Assembly (NCBI RefSeq): GCF_035046505.1
Contig: NC_089830.1
Span: 24,220,284 to 24,284,283 of the forward strand
DNA: 64,000 bases
Origin: Tiliqua scincoides
Lineage: Eukaryota; Chordata; Lepidosauria; Squamata; Scincidae
Reading direction: 5' to 3'
The notes beneath the pieces were generated by a model. The model was not told the origin of the DNA and did no database searches. It saw nothing but the letters and a program-made list of their open reading frames with translations. Shown piece by piece: positions 21,452-33,145 of this stretch. Made by a program: the position numbers and the translations under genes. Positions within the stretch are counted from its first letter, which is position 1, and each line of letters starts with the position of its first letter.

Positions 21452-23606
21452 CATAGACTTTTCCAAGGGAGAGGATACATTTTGTAGGTGAGTTGAAAAA
21501 AGTTTTCGGATGATCATATTTTGGAAATGTCTCTGAGGAAAAATTCCCAACGCTCTAAAACGTTGAGACTGAAGAAAGATTCGATTTGGAATTCTACAAG
21601 TATTGAAATAGAGAAGAACGCGCTGTTGCCGAAACACAGAAGGCAATCTCACGTAGTTACATAAATCAATATTTGAGCTATTCATCTTCAGGATTGATGC
21701 CAAGTGTTTCTTAATCATCCACGGTTGAGACCAGTCGACAATTACTCCAGGTTGATGGATAATTGAGAGAGCTATGCTCGAGGATTTTAACATTAGTTTT
21801 GAAGAGGGGAATTTCTCCAAAAGCTGAGACTCTGTCGCTTGAGATTGGTAATTTGCTTCCTGCTGATGAGTAATATGAGCCGAGGGTTCCAAAAAACGTT
21901 CCTTTAAGAGGGAAAGAATGTTTTCCAAAGTGCTAAGGTTGTGCTTGACGTCTTTTGCTATATTAAGTATGTGGTGCAACAACAGATCCGTTGAACAAGA
22001 GAGTTGCTCTTTCCCTTTAACCAGGGGAGCCTTAGTGTTCTGATCGTCAATTAAGTCCTTAATTAAACCTTTAGTAAGAGGTGAAAAACTTTCAAAGTCA
22101 ATAGCCACCGGTGGATCAAAACAGACGCAATTCTGAAGGGAGATAGGTTGAAGACTCTCAACAGGTTCAAAATATTTTTCCAGCTTAGACTGCTTGGATA
22201 GTTTTTGGGAGTCATGTTGTATTTCCGAGACTGATATCTCAGGGGAGAGCTGTCGTTTGCGTCTCATCTTATCAGTTTTAAAAGTCTATTGCTGCATACT
22301 CATAAATCAACAAGTTAACTCACAGTTTCAAGGAGAGAAGAAACGAAAATATCAAAAGCAGGGAGACTCAGATGTTCTTGAAACTTCGTCAGAAAAATGT
22401 TAACAAGCTAATTAGCTAGCAGCACTAGCTCGTAAAAAATTAAAAAATAAAATCTATTAAAAACAACAATCTTAAAACAACGGTGATACGGTTTAAAACT
22501 TATTGAATAATATATTAAAGTGATAAAAGAAAATAAAAGCGGAGCAAGTTAGAATACAGCTGGGCTGTATTTCTCATTTATTATACGGTATCCCGATATG
22601 GATACAGGCAGTTTCTAAGGATTTGGATCATATTGCTTCTTCCTTTTTTAGAAAGATATTAGGTATTCCTAATCTCATACGGTTGCCCACTATTCTTTTA
22701 GAACTTGGTTTACACCTTCCCTCCACTCATGCCTGGCTTTTTACTTTTAAGTTTTGGTTAAGGATTCATTTATCTCCTTCCCCTGACTCTTTAATTACAG
22801 AATTAATGAGTGACACGTATATCTTTATTTGGTTTAAAATAGTGGAAACTAAACTCCACTCCATTAACATATCAGTAGAATCACTTGCTGATCTAAACTT
22901 ATTTCAAGCTTATAAAATTATCAAAGACCACCTTTTCCTAGCTGAATTCAATACTTTAAAAAATTCTCTTAATTTGACCTGTTCCCCCCTCTCCCTAGGT
23001 CTTTTTCCTCAATTTGCTGTTGCCACTTCAAATTATTTTTTTCACCTCACTAATCCTAGACTGAAGAGAGCCTTCATGCTCGCTAGACTCAACATATTTC
23101 CCTCAGCTGTTCATTATGGTCGTTTCATGCGAGTTCCTCGCGAGAAACGATTATGTTTATTCTGTGGGGAGACCCCGGATACTCTTTTACATATTTTGCT
23201 TTTTTGTCCCTTTCATGACTCCCATCGTAGGATTTATTTAGAATCCTGGATTTCTAATTTCCCCCCTCAGGTATCTCCCCTTCCCCAGTTGTTGGAAGAC
23301 TCTATTGCTCCCTTGACGTATTCAGTGGCTAGTTTCCTGGCCTATATATTACAAAAAACGCCGGACTTTAGTTCTATAAAATCTTCTTTAAAATTTTTGT
23401 AGTTACCTTTTCCCATCTAACACCTGTTTTACTGAAAGGATAAGGTTGTCCCTTCTGGCTCCTTTTCTTTCTAGACCCTATTTCTTTTTTCTGTATTTAG
23501 TTTTCCTGAATTAGTCTAGTGGATAACGGTTGTATTGTTCCACTTTGTTGTCAGTTGTCTGCTGTAATATTTATAATGCCAATAAAGGTTAACTAACTAA
23601 CTAACT
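21452..23606. mobile_element. Vingi/ingi-like LINE inserted with 5' inversion (twin priming)
   Basis: Two parts of one LINE lie head to head between an 11-bp target duplication ACTTAGGTGTG (21441-21451 and 23607-23617). Left, on the minus strand: a 5' UTR and an ORF1-like protein (22267 down to about 21455, starting MRRKRQLSPEISVSE, with a GVIVDWSQPWMIKKHL region). Right, on the plus strand: the ORF2 C-terminus (about 22576-23402) with LLYGIPIWIQ, a zinc-finger-like CLFCGETPDTLLHILLFCPF and a stop. It ends in GCCAATAAAGG and TAAC repeats. The order is what twin-primed reverse transcription gives: antisense upstream segment, then sense 3' segment. Both pieces are open in frame, so the insertion is fairly young. 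Confidence 0.85.
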
Positions 23607-23617
23607 ACTTAGGTGTG

Positions 23618-24886
23618 TGCTGCAGCGTGCATTCTTGACTCTGATGACACCAGAATTTCCTGCCTGCTGCTCAGTGGATGGGATATAGCGAGAGAACCCT
23701 CCAGCCTCAATCAAAGCTTACACACGCTCAAGAACCTCTTCACCACATCTCTTTCGTCTTGCGTGGAATCTGGTGAGCCCCCAGCAATGGTGAGTTTCCA
23801 CCTGTGGTTATATTCTTGATTGAAGACATTAGTATGAGGCTTCAGGGTGAGATGGGGGTAACAGGAGGTTAGCACCAAAGTGGTGCTTTAAATTGTGTTA
23901 CTTATTCTAGATTCTTGGGTGTGTAGATTGCACTTCTGAAGGGAGCCAAGCACTGCAACTCCACAATGTGGCCCTATGTACATTTAATCAGAATTAAGTC
24001 CCCTGTGTTCAGTGGTGCTTTCTACAAGATAAATGTGCATCTAATCGTGGCCTCCATTTGTTTGATTCAGAAGGAAATTGTCCAAACAATTTTTTGAGCT
24101 GGATAATGGCCAGCAGAAAAAATAACTTACTTTCATATCCTCTTCTCCTTAGAGACTAAGAGTAAATTACTCCTGTTTTGTGTCTGCCAGTGGGTTGCTT
24201 CTACTTTGGATGGCGTGAAGATTAGAATTAGGCTGCATTAAGCTTAAAAAAACCCAAAAAACTCCAACCCTCAATTCTCAAAATGCTGTGCACATTTTGG
24301 GAAAATTCAACTCCATTGACTCGAATTGCATCAAAAATAGGAAGCTCATCAATCCAGATTGGATCAGACTTGTCCTCTGTAATTTTGGAGAAAACCTGCA
24401 GCAGTGCATTAAGACCTTGGGAGTAAGACCTACTGAGGCCCGCGGGGCTTACCCCCAAGCCAATGTACTTAGGATTGCAGTCTTGCAGGATAAATCCAAG
24501 TCCACATGTTTAGATAGAGGTCTCCACTGTGCCTGAGACACACACTGGGCTGGTCAGCATTCAGTGGTTATCATGTCAACATATGCATCTCAGGTGTAGA
24601 TTAGCTACACTCTGTGTGTGTGTTACTATGGTTGTGAGACTGTTGATCATTCAGGACTTTGATGTTGGAATAAATGCAGTTGGCAAGTGATTTGTGTGTC
24701 TGTGTGTGTGTGCGCAAAGTGGATGTCGATTGTTTTGCCCATGGCTATAGTTTAAAGTTTGTGTGTTTTAAAACACGACAGATTGTTCCAGAGACTGTTT
24801 TTTAGTAGACTAACACTAAGAAAAAAGAAAAGAGCATTATCACCTTGGGATGACACTGATGGGGTAATGTTGGTTGGATCCCACTA
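23618..24886. other. Intergenic spacer, no gene seen
   Basis: No recognisable gene. A short imperfect (TG)n tract is near 24690-24715. Confidence 0.5.
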
Positions 24887-25071
24887 AGGGCACAATCTTA
24901 ACCAACTTTCCAGCGCTGACATAGCTGTGCCAATGTGGCGTGCACTGCATCCTTTGTGGGGGGGGGGGCAGTCAAGGAGGCCTCCTCAAGATAAGGGCAT
25001 GCTTGTTACCTTACCTTGGGGGCTGCATTGCAGCAAAGTCAGTGCTGGAAAGTTGGCTAGGATTGTGCCCT
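24887..25071. mobile_element. Hairpin MITE, 185 bp
   Basis: Long inverted ends: AGGGCACAATCTTAACCAAC pairs with a right arm ending GTTGGCTAGGATTGTGCCCT, and the pairing extends through CTTTCCAGC / GCTGGAAAG. The flanks give only TAA-like bases, so the superfamily is uncertain. Relatives elsewhere in the window begin TTAAGGGCGCAATCC, which would suit a TTAA-targeting family. Confidence 0.75.
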
Positions 25072-25489
25072 AAATGGCATAAACTCACACTCTTTCCTGT
25101 ATGAGGAAAGGTTGTGTACTGGCTGGCATGCAGCCAAATAATGGAGCGCATAAAATATGTGCAAAAGACAGAAGAGAGGAGAAGGGCTATGTCTCTAATG
25201 CAGATCTTGAAGGGTGAGCTAGCCAGTGACAGGTCCCGCATCGAGCAGCTGGACTGCGGAGAGAAACATGCACACCTGTAAATTTACACACGTAACCCCA
25301 CCTGGATGAGGAACAAGCAGTGGTTTCCCCAGAACCGTACAGAACCTCCCTCAAAAAAGTGACAGTCACACCTGGTGATCAGGGAGGGGCAGAGGGGCTT
25401 GATTTCATCTCCCCCTGTGCACCTGCATGACAAACAGCCAAGTGGCAAAGTCATTGCTGTTTCTCAAGGAAGACTGCATGTGTGCAGCT

Positions 25490-25790
25490 GGATAAGGACA
25501 TAAGAAGAGCCCTGCTGGATCAGGCCCAAGTCCCATCCAGTCCAGCTTCCTGTATCTCACAGAGGCCCATCAGACGCCTCAGTGAGCACACAAGACAGCA
25601 AGAGACGTATCCTGTTGCTACTCCCTTGCATCTGGCGTTCAGAGATAACCTACGTCTAGAACCAGGAGTTTGCTCATACCCCTCACAGCTTGTACGTGTA
25701 CCATGAGATGAACTTTCCCTCCATCCATCTGTCCAATCCCCTTTTAAAGGCCATGCGCCATCACCGCATCCTGGGGCAAGGAGTTCTGGG
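25490..25790 (-). mobile_element. CR1 LINE 3' fragment
   Basis: Minus-strand CR1 3' UTR: starts AAGGACATAAGAAGAGCCCT, with CTGGATCAGGCCCAAG, TCCAGCTTCCTGTATCTCAC and CCCCTTTTAAAGGCC blocks. Confidence 0.85.
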
Positions 25791-26681
25791 GCAAAGATTA
25801 ATGACTTTGGGGCCGCAGCTCTTGTGGGTTGCCCAGGCTCGCTTTCGGTGTTGAGTTTTTAGTGCTCCTCAGCCATTGCTACGCTAGATGTAGAGCCGCA
25901 TCCCACTTTCCGCACTTCAGTGCGGAGATTGTTGGTTTAAAAAAAAAAAAAGGTGCCATTTTAGTTGTAGTCCATCCACCCTGCTTGGTGTCATGCATCT
26001 GGTGGGCAGCGCTCAGGTCTCCAGAACCTAAGCCCAAGTTCTGGCCCACCCTGGACATGCACAGAAGGTTTAGCAGCACATGGAGCACAGAATCACCGCC
26101 AAGGGCTAGCACTTTCCCTCTGCACACAGACATGGTCAGGCCAGGGAGGAGAAGCCAGGAAAGCCAGGCGATGGAGCTGGAAAATACCCCTTTCTACCTT
26201 GCCTTCCACCCTGTGATTCTGGCAGCACAGATCTCCCCTATTTAAATATTTGATCATCACAGCCTTTTCTTCTCCCACTTTGTTTTAGGCAAAGTATTCA
26301 AAACATTTAAAAGTTACCCAGGGCAGGTGTGACTTGCTCGACTCCGATGCGGGTCCCATTCGGTGTCTCCATTCATTCTATTGCTCTATCAAATCTTTTT
26401 TTTTTTTCTAGTCGCAAGAGGGATGGGAGAAGATAAAACATAATCATCTGGTGCCAGGCCAAACTCATTGAGATTTCATTTTGGTTTGCTGGTAGCCACC
26501 AAGACAAGATGTGCTCTGGGAGGCTGTGCAACTTAATTACTGGGTAGAGCCTTCCTAATTACTTGGTAGAGCCATTGGTCAACATAGAAGAACATCTGAA
26601 ACATTTCCTGGAAGAAGGTTCCATGGGTGGAAATTTTCTATTTCTCAGCTAGAACTTAAAGCTGATTCATTTGCTGTAGTG
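25791..26681. other. Intergenic spacer, no gene seen
   Basis: Only A- and T-runs (25937-25951, 26395-26409) stand out. ORFs here have no recognisable protein content. Confidence 0.5.
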
Positions 26682-26704
26682 GGTGAGTGAGTGAGTGAGT
26701 GAGT

Positions 26705-26759
<55 letters not shown>
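26682..26759 (+). repeat. (GTGA)n then (GA)n microsatellite
   Basis: About seven GTGA units pass directly into about 25 GA units. Confidence 0.97.
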
Positions 26760-26763
<4 letters not shown>

Positions 26764-27479
26764 ATGAAGACATTGCAGTAAATGTTCAGGCTGAGAGGAA
26801 GACAATGAAACATTTTAAAGACAGCTGACATTGCAGCGCTAAAGGCAAGTTACCTGAGTTGTGCCCGCTCCAGGACAGCCTGTCCATGAGGTCAACTCAA
26901 GTGGCAGATTGGCAACCCCCATCCACCCACCTCCTCAGCTTTTTCTCCCTGGCATGAAATGGTTGCAGGGGAGAGCACAAAGAGGAAGTGTGGTGGGCTA
27001 GAGTGTTGGAGACCCTCTAGGCTACCACTCTCCTCTCCTCCAAACTCTTCTTTGGCTCTATTTCCCCCCTCTTCCTTTTTGGAGCCAGGGCATGGGAGGA
27101 GGAGTGGCGGAGCAAGTGAATGGCACACTTCTGGGTAAGGGGAGGACAGTATTTGGTTGCCATCTCAAGCACCAGTGCTGGGTATACTGGTTCCTTTTAT
27201 TCCAGTGCCTTCTCTGGTCTATACTAGAAGTCAAGGTCACTCCCTGAAGCTGATCAGTGGTACACTTGGTAGGGGTGTCGGCCATGTTGGGCAGCAGTAG
27301 AGGGTCTAAGCCCATCAGAGGGCCACCTGGGTTCACCCCTGAGCTCTCAGGACTGAGTGCTCAGTGTGTCATCAGGGGGCAGGTGACTGGTGCCATGAGG
27401 GGACCCCCAGTGCCCCCAGCAAGCCAAAACTTGGGCCAAGTGAAAGGAATCATCATTTCTTGAAAGGTGCAGTATTCTA
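26760..27479. other. Intergenic spacer, no gene seen
   Basis: Contains CTCTCC/GGGAGAGG-rich stretches of an old repeat near 26900-27130. No gene is supported. Confidence 0.45.
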
Positions 27480-27900
27480 TTGACCTGTTACAAGCAGTGC
27501 CTGCATCAGCAAAGAGGCGAGGGGGAGAGAGAGTCTCTAGAAAGAAAGTCGTGAGGGAGGAAGAGAAGGACTGAGGGGGAGGTGGTGGGTGGTGAAGAGA
27601 TGGGCAGGAAGATGGCGAGAGAAGTGAAAGAGGAAGAAGGAGGCTATCGATGGAAAGATGAGCAATAAGGGGGAGGGAGGGAGGGAGAGTGACAGCAGAA
27701 AGAGAGGAGCAAGAGAGGCAGATGAAAAGGTGAGAAGAGACAGGCAGAAGTAGGAGAGAAGCAGATGAGACAGAGGTGGGCAAGAAGTAGACCAGCTAGA
27801 GAAAGAGCAATGGATGGAGGGTGGAGAGAGAAGAGAAGCTGGGTGGCCACAGATGAGCAAGGAGAGAGAAACAAATGGACAGACAGACAAGAGTATGGCA
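27480..27900 (+). repeat. Purine-rich (GA/GGA) low-complexity tract
   Basis: About 400 bases strongly biased to A and G on the plus strand, with motifs such as GGGAGGGAGGGAGGGAGAG. The minus-strand ORFs through it read as Ser/Leu/Pro runs and are composition artefacts. Confidence 0.85.
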
Positions 27901-28089
27901 TGAAGCAGATAGGTGCTCCCTTGGCTGCCCAAGCAGCAGAAGGGCTTGTGTGCTGGAATGTCCTAGCTGAGATGTGAGCCTCTAGTAGACTTAACGGAGT
28001 CTGCTACCACAAGGTGCTCTTGACTTAGATGGCTTTATGAGGATAGAGGTCAATAGCATGGCCCAGAAAAGCCTTTGGTGGTTCTCCGC

Positions 28090-28295
28090 CGTGGTGGCCC
28101 AACAGAAGCATAGAGGTTGGAGGTGGCTTGGCTTGGAATACCCAATGCTGGGAACAAACCACAGGGGAAAGTGTCTTCCTCACACCCTGCTTGTGCATGT
28201 CCCAGTCGACTCCAGCTGTCCACTGTTGGAAACAAGATGCTGGGTTGATGGGCCCTTGGTCTGATCCAGCAAGGCTGCTCTTACTTTCTTGGGCC
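28090..28295 (+). mobile_element. CR1-like LINE 3' end, old subfamily
   Basis: Ends CACTGTTGGAAACAAGATGC, TGGGCCCTTGGTCTGATCCA and TCTTAC, a diverged CR1 3' end. Confidence 0.65.
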
Positions 28296-29407
28296 CAATA
28301 AGTTAGTGAAGCAACGTGAGGAACCCGAAAAAATGGTGAGCAGAGTTGATTGGGAGGTGAGCTTACGTATCCAGGGGAGAAGGTGCCGTATCACTTTTAA
28401 TAAGCCTACAAAACCACCTTGGCTAGAAAAGCGAGACCCATGAAGCAGGTGTGTGTCCCACCACAGGAAGAGGTGCTTTTAAACACATGCATGCCCCTTT
28501 CTCGCTTCCGTTCTCCGAATGAAGAGTGCCGACACCATTTGCTTTGTGGGCCCGAGGGAAGGAGTGAGTCCTGGAAGGGAAGCCCAGCAGGCACAGAACC
28601 AGCAGAGGGTGTTCTGCTGGCTCCTGTGGTCAATGTGGGTAGATGTTGTGGTTGGAGCCTGTATCCGCGATCTAGGACAGAGCCAAGGGGTTGCCCAGTG
28701 AACCAGGGATCGGAGCACAGCTGCAGCCGCCAAGGTTTCCACTGTGCAAAATCACCCATGACACTGTCCCACTTTGGCGGCCCTGGGACACGCATCCCAC
28801 AGTCTCTGGGGCAGGAGCAAGTGAGCTGGTGATGAATTGGGGCTGTGGCGCTCAGGCACTTGGCCCCTGAGTGCGCGTGTGCAGGGGCTTTGCAGCACAT
28901 GCACACAATGAATATGCCAATGCTCTTTTGACTCAAAACTGCGTTCTGTTTTATGGACAGAATTTCCCAGCTGCTTTTCAAGGCTCCTGCCCTTCCTGGG
29001 CCGAGCTCCCTTGAGAACAGTCACGCATCTCATAGAAACTGACTTGGTTTCCCCTCCAGTTCTCAGATGTTTCCTCTGGGGAAGGAATCCTGAAATTCAC
29101 TCTGAATATCTCTGCATGTGACATTTCTGTGCCACGTTTCAGATCCTGCAGAAAGCCCTTGAGAAGATCCATTTGTCTTCTATGGGTTGGCTTGACGCCC
29201 CTCAAAAACTTGCAATGAGTTCTCATCCTAGCTCTCCACCCCATTTGTCCATGCCTTCTCCCCCCCCCCCCGTGTTCTGCTTCTGCACCTCCTGTGTGTC
29301 TCATTTGCTCCTGGGGGGTGACCATGACACCCATTGCCTGCCCCACCACTGCTGCAGGCTGGCCCCAAGGTTCTTTTGACGCACACTGGGCTCCAGTTCC
29401 TTCCTCC
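28296..29407. other. Intergenic spacer with a block reused at 61582
   Basis: No gene is seen. About 28617-28735 is nearly the same as 61582-61703 near the end of copy B. Confidence 0.55.
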
Positions 29408-29660
29408 CAGTGCTGGCCCATCCATGAGGCCAACTGAGGTAGTCACCTCAGGCAGCAAGCCGGTGGGGACACCCATTTCTGTCTGCCAACTTGCCCGCAC
29501 TGCTCCTCCTTCCTGGATTGGAAAAGAGGGGCAGAGAGGAAGAGAAAATGTGGATGGGAGGAAAGTGCTGAGATAGAGGACTGCCGAGTGGAAGGCTGTC
29601 GTATCATTGGGTAAGGGGGGGGCAACATTTGGCACACCAGGAGGTCTTGGTCTGGCCCTG
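29408..29660. mobile_element. Possible hAT-like MITE
   Basis: Starts CAGTGCTGGCCCATCCATGA and ends TCTGGCCCTG, giving imperfect inverted ends. A reverse-complement fragment with GGCCTCATGGATGGGCC lies near 12800. Target duplication is weak. Confidence 0.45.
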
Positions 29661-30167
29661 CTCTCTCTGATCCCTGGACACCTGTCCAGGAAGGGACCGG
29701 AACAAGGGGAAGTGGTTGGCTAGAGCAACAACTGCTCCATCACGGCCCCACCCTCTGCCCTTCCATATTGGACTAAGAGTATTGAGAGAGCAGAGCTGCC
29801 AGCTGGGAAGAGCAACAGTGGAGGTGGGGTGTGGGAGTGCAGAGAAATCCCCCACCTAGCTGGGACATGTGGTCAGGGGAGGCAGGGGAAGAAGACACCT
29901 GTCCTGTCCTGCTCCAATGTAAAATAGCCTCAGGTACACCTGTTATGATACAGGGAGAGACTAGACTAAACTAGAGCTTGTGGCAGTGAGCACTCAGCCT
30001 CCCTGTGATTGCGCTTGTGCTCCACCCCATTTCTGAGTGGTTGTGTGATCACCAGGGAAGTTGAGCTCAAGTGGGGGGCCTACCTCCTTTTCCCATTGCC
30101 CCCTCCACAACTTTGGCTCTGTGACAGCAACAGTAGCTATAACTCTCTGTCTTCTTTCCTGCAACAG
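29661..30167. other. Upstream of / intron 1 of the CXCR3 locus
   Basis: No recognisable repeat. CXCR3 normally has a very short first coding exon upstream of the main exon. I could not identify it here. A good polypyrimidine tract and CAG acceptor end the region at 30167. Confidence 0.45.
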
Positions 30168-31259
30168 TCTGAAGGCATCTGGACCTTGGACAAAATCGAC
30201 CTTGAGAACACCAGCTATGACTACTACAACAACAGCAGCTACGGAGACTGCTCCTCACCCTGCAACATCTACACAATCCAGGCCTTTGAGAAGGTCTTTC
30301 TGCCCATCTTCTACATCCTGATCTTCCTCTTGGGGTTATAGGGCAACATCATGGTCTTGGTGGTCCTGTTGAGAGCCAAGGAGTCCCTGCCTGGGACGGA
30401 CGTGTTCATCTTCAACCTGGCCCTGGCCGACATCTTGCTAGTGGTGACGCTCCCTTTCTGGGTCACCCAGGCTGTGCATGGCTGGATCTTTCAGGGCTTC
30501 CTCTGCAAGGTGGTCAGCGGCATTTTCAAGATCAACTTCTACGCCAGCATCTTCTTCCTGGTCTGCATCAGCATCGACCGCTACCTCTCCATTGTGTGCG
30601 TCATCCGCATGTACAACCGCAGGAAGTCCTCTCTGGTCCTCCTGGCTTCCTTGGCTGTTTGGGTCCTCTGCATTCTATTGACCGTGCCAGATTTCATCTT
30701 CCTGAACACCGAGTACCATTCCCGCCAGAACCTTACCTCCTGCTCCCTCATTTTTGTCTCGCACTCCGCCAAGGTGTGGAAGATTGGCCTGAGCATTTTC
30801 AACCAGGTGGTGGCATTCTTCCTTCCCCTGGTGGCCATGGGCTTCTGCTACATCTGTGTCATCCTCACTCTGCTACACTCCAAAGGCTTCCAGAAGCACA
30901 AAGCCCTGAAAGTCATTTTCGCCGTGGTGGCCGTCTTCTTCCTCTGCTGGACGCCCTACTACTTGGTTCAGTTTGTGGGCATCCTGATTGACCTCAAAGT
31001 CCTGGAGGAGGACTGTGAGCGGGAGTCCCAGCTCGCAATCGCTGAGGCCATCACCACCAGTCTGGGCTTCTTGCACTGTTGCCTCAACCCCATACTCTAT
31101 GCCTTTGTCGGCATCAAGTTCCGGAACCGGTTCCTTGAACTCCTTCAGCACATGGGCTGCGTGAGTCAAGAGTTCCTGAAGCGACACTCCAGGTTGCTGA
31201 GCCACCGGAGAGACTCGACATGGTCCGAGAGTACTGAAGCCTCCTACACAGGACTCTAG
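30168..31259 (+). pseudogene. CXCR3: CXCR3 chemokine receptor, main exon, with in-frame stop in TM1
   Basis: CXCR3 is a G-protein-coupled receptor for interferon-induced CXC chemokines on effector lymphocytes. This exon (acceptor GCAACAG at 30161-30167) encodes an acidic, tyrosine-rich N-terminus (TSYDYYNN, a typical sulfation site), then all seven membrane segments. Motifs include ISIDRYLSIV after TM3, FFLCWTPYYLVQF in TM6 and CLNPILYAF in TM7. The tail SHRRDSTWSESTEASYTGL is very like the human CXCR3 C-terminus, which fixes the identity. One TAG at 30339-30341 interrupts the frame at LLGL*GN in TM1, where other receptors have L or V (TTG to TAG would be a single change). The remaining 305 codons are open. 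It is either a recent null allele, a lost gene or a sequence error. A restart at the Met at 30351 would lack most of TM1. The first exon was not found. Confidence 0.85.
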
Positions 31260-31609
31260 TCAGCTCTGTGGGCACCCTGCAGAACCTGACTGCCACCGCC
31301 CAAGAATTCCATCGATCAAGTGCTGGAGTGAGTCAGTCAATTGTTTCTCAGAGAGTTGAATGTCTTTCATCCCTGGGTGTCCACACCTATTTCTCTGGTA
31401 CCATCTTCAATTCTGGTCAAGCAGGTTTGGCAGGTTTTTCAAACACCTCTTTACAAGTATGAGGTGTTTACACCATAGGCTTTACACGAACCTCTTTACT
31501 AGTACCAATCATGGGTTGTGTATATACACTGTGAGGAATTGGAAAGAGTTAAATATTCTTAATGATAATCACATTAACCCTTTGAATGATTGTACTGCGG
31601 ACAACCAAG
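31260..31609. other. CXCR3 3' flank
   Basis: Presumed 3' UTR, with repeated ACACCTCTTTAC/GAACCTCTTTAC blocks. No further coding is supported. Confidence 0.4.
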
Positions 31610-31935
31610 AGAACATGAGAACATGAGAGAACATGAGAGCAGGCCACAGGGGTTCCATCCGGTCCAGCATCCTGTTTCCCATATTCCCCCCTCCAGCTGC
31701 CCCTGGGAAGTCCACAAGCAGGGATGAAGGCAGGCTTTGAGATCAACCTTGGCCCCGGCAATAGGAGAGGGCTGGTGTCTCCACTGTCCTGTGAGCTCAG
31801 GGATATTCACCACTGAGAAAAGGTTACCCTGAATCTTTTGTTTCATCTTGTAGGGTTCTTCTTTTGTCCTGATGTCCTTAACAAACAGAATCTGTGGGTG
31901 CCTTAAGCACTTGCCCTCTTGACTTGTGTTCAAGA
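31610..31935 (-). mobile_element. CR1-like LINE 3' fragment, diverged
   Basis: Begins with stacked GAGAACATGA units (antisense CR1-type tail), then TTCCATCCGGTCCAGCATCC and ATCCCTGTGAGCTC-like blocks typical of CR1 3' ends. Confidence 0.65.
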
Positions 31936-33145
31936 GGCTGCAGTGAGGGAACCATGATTTTGCTCCTGTGAGTCATGTGAAAAACCAGCACGGGTGCCTG
32001 CAGCCTGAAGGATGTCGACTCGATCAAGAAATGCAGCTGTAATGTTATGTGTTTATTTCCAGTAGACTTTCAGTGCTTTCTGGGGAATCCTAATTTCCAA
32101 AGGTGTGCAGAAATGTTTGCATTATTTTTTTACATCTGAAAGTGCATTAAAATTTGCAAGATTGATCACATGGGCTGCTTGTTTGTGTGTGTGTGGGGGG
32201 GGGGAGGCTAGTGAGATTTGCCTGGAGAGATGGGAGCACTTGGTGGATTGTGCGACAGGCAGGTAAAGAGAGCAGGCTAGAAAAACCACACATTAAAAAA
32301 AAAAAGTTCAGAGAAAGGGAGTAAAGATCCTTCTGCCATCTTGTGGACTATGTCAGATACTACAGATGTCCAAGTAAGTGACAAAGACCGAATATGCAAC
32401 ATTGTTGGGTGCTCATGCCCATTTCACCAAGTGGCGAGACGTTCCAGGGGCAAAGTAGTGCTAGGGTTGGGACTTCCCTTGCAGGAGAAATCACTGAAGG
32501 CACAAGGTGTCGTTGTTAAGTTTGGTTTACATACAAAGAAACACTGGTTTGAGCTTGGTAGGTGGCACACACACCTGCAATCTACACTGGTGTCCTAAGC
32601 ATGTTAGCTTCCAGCTCTTCCTCTTGGCTCCCAGTCCAGTCTCTCCCAGATCACCCCCTAGTTCTCTGTCTGTGGGCAGACAGAGGTGTGTGTCACCCAG
32701 GAATCCGTTGTTTCATGAATGGGCTGGCCTTGGCTACTGGGAACAGTCATCTGTTGAATTTCTGCCACAGTGATGGACATATGGAGGGGCAGGTTTACAG
32801 AACTGGGCTCAAGGAACCCTGGCTACAGAAATTAAGCAGAGTTAACTTTCCCCCAACACTGCCAGGAATTAACGGTCCTACAAGTAGAGGGAAAGGTAAC
32901 ACGGGCAATAACTCTCAGTCCATGTGATCACTACTTCCCCTTCCTGGGCTGTTTCCCAACATTGTGGAGAGTTCAGAGTTTCCCCTCTTTTCACTGCGCA
33001 CCGTCAGTGTTTGCAGTGCTGCGGAACAGGGACTTCACTTTCCGTATTTGGGGTCAGGGGTGGGGCTAAAGGAGCAGGAAGGTGAGAGTGGATTCCCTGC
33101 CCCACAACCTGGCCATTCCAAGGAACGACAGCGACCAGAGCCAAC
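31936..33145. other. Intergenic spacer between the two receptors
   Basis: ATTAAA at 32146-32151 could be a polyadenylation signal for the CXCR3 transcript. Otherwise only short G and A runs (32195-32203, 32294-32306). No gene is seen. Confidence 0.45.

Noticed and set aside
21443-22267. 274-residue ORF as a host gene
   Set aside because: It lies inside a target-duplicated LINE insertion and joins its inverted 5' UTR. It is the element's ORF1.
27361-27932. Ser/Leu/Pro-rich minus-strand ORFs
   Set aside because: Direct product of the purine-rich tract. No domain or start context.
30009-30167. Upstream in-frame extension of the CXCR3 exon
   Set aside because: It reads through a polypyrimidine tract and CAG acceptor. 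The receptor family has an intron here, so this is intron read as protein.
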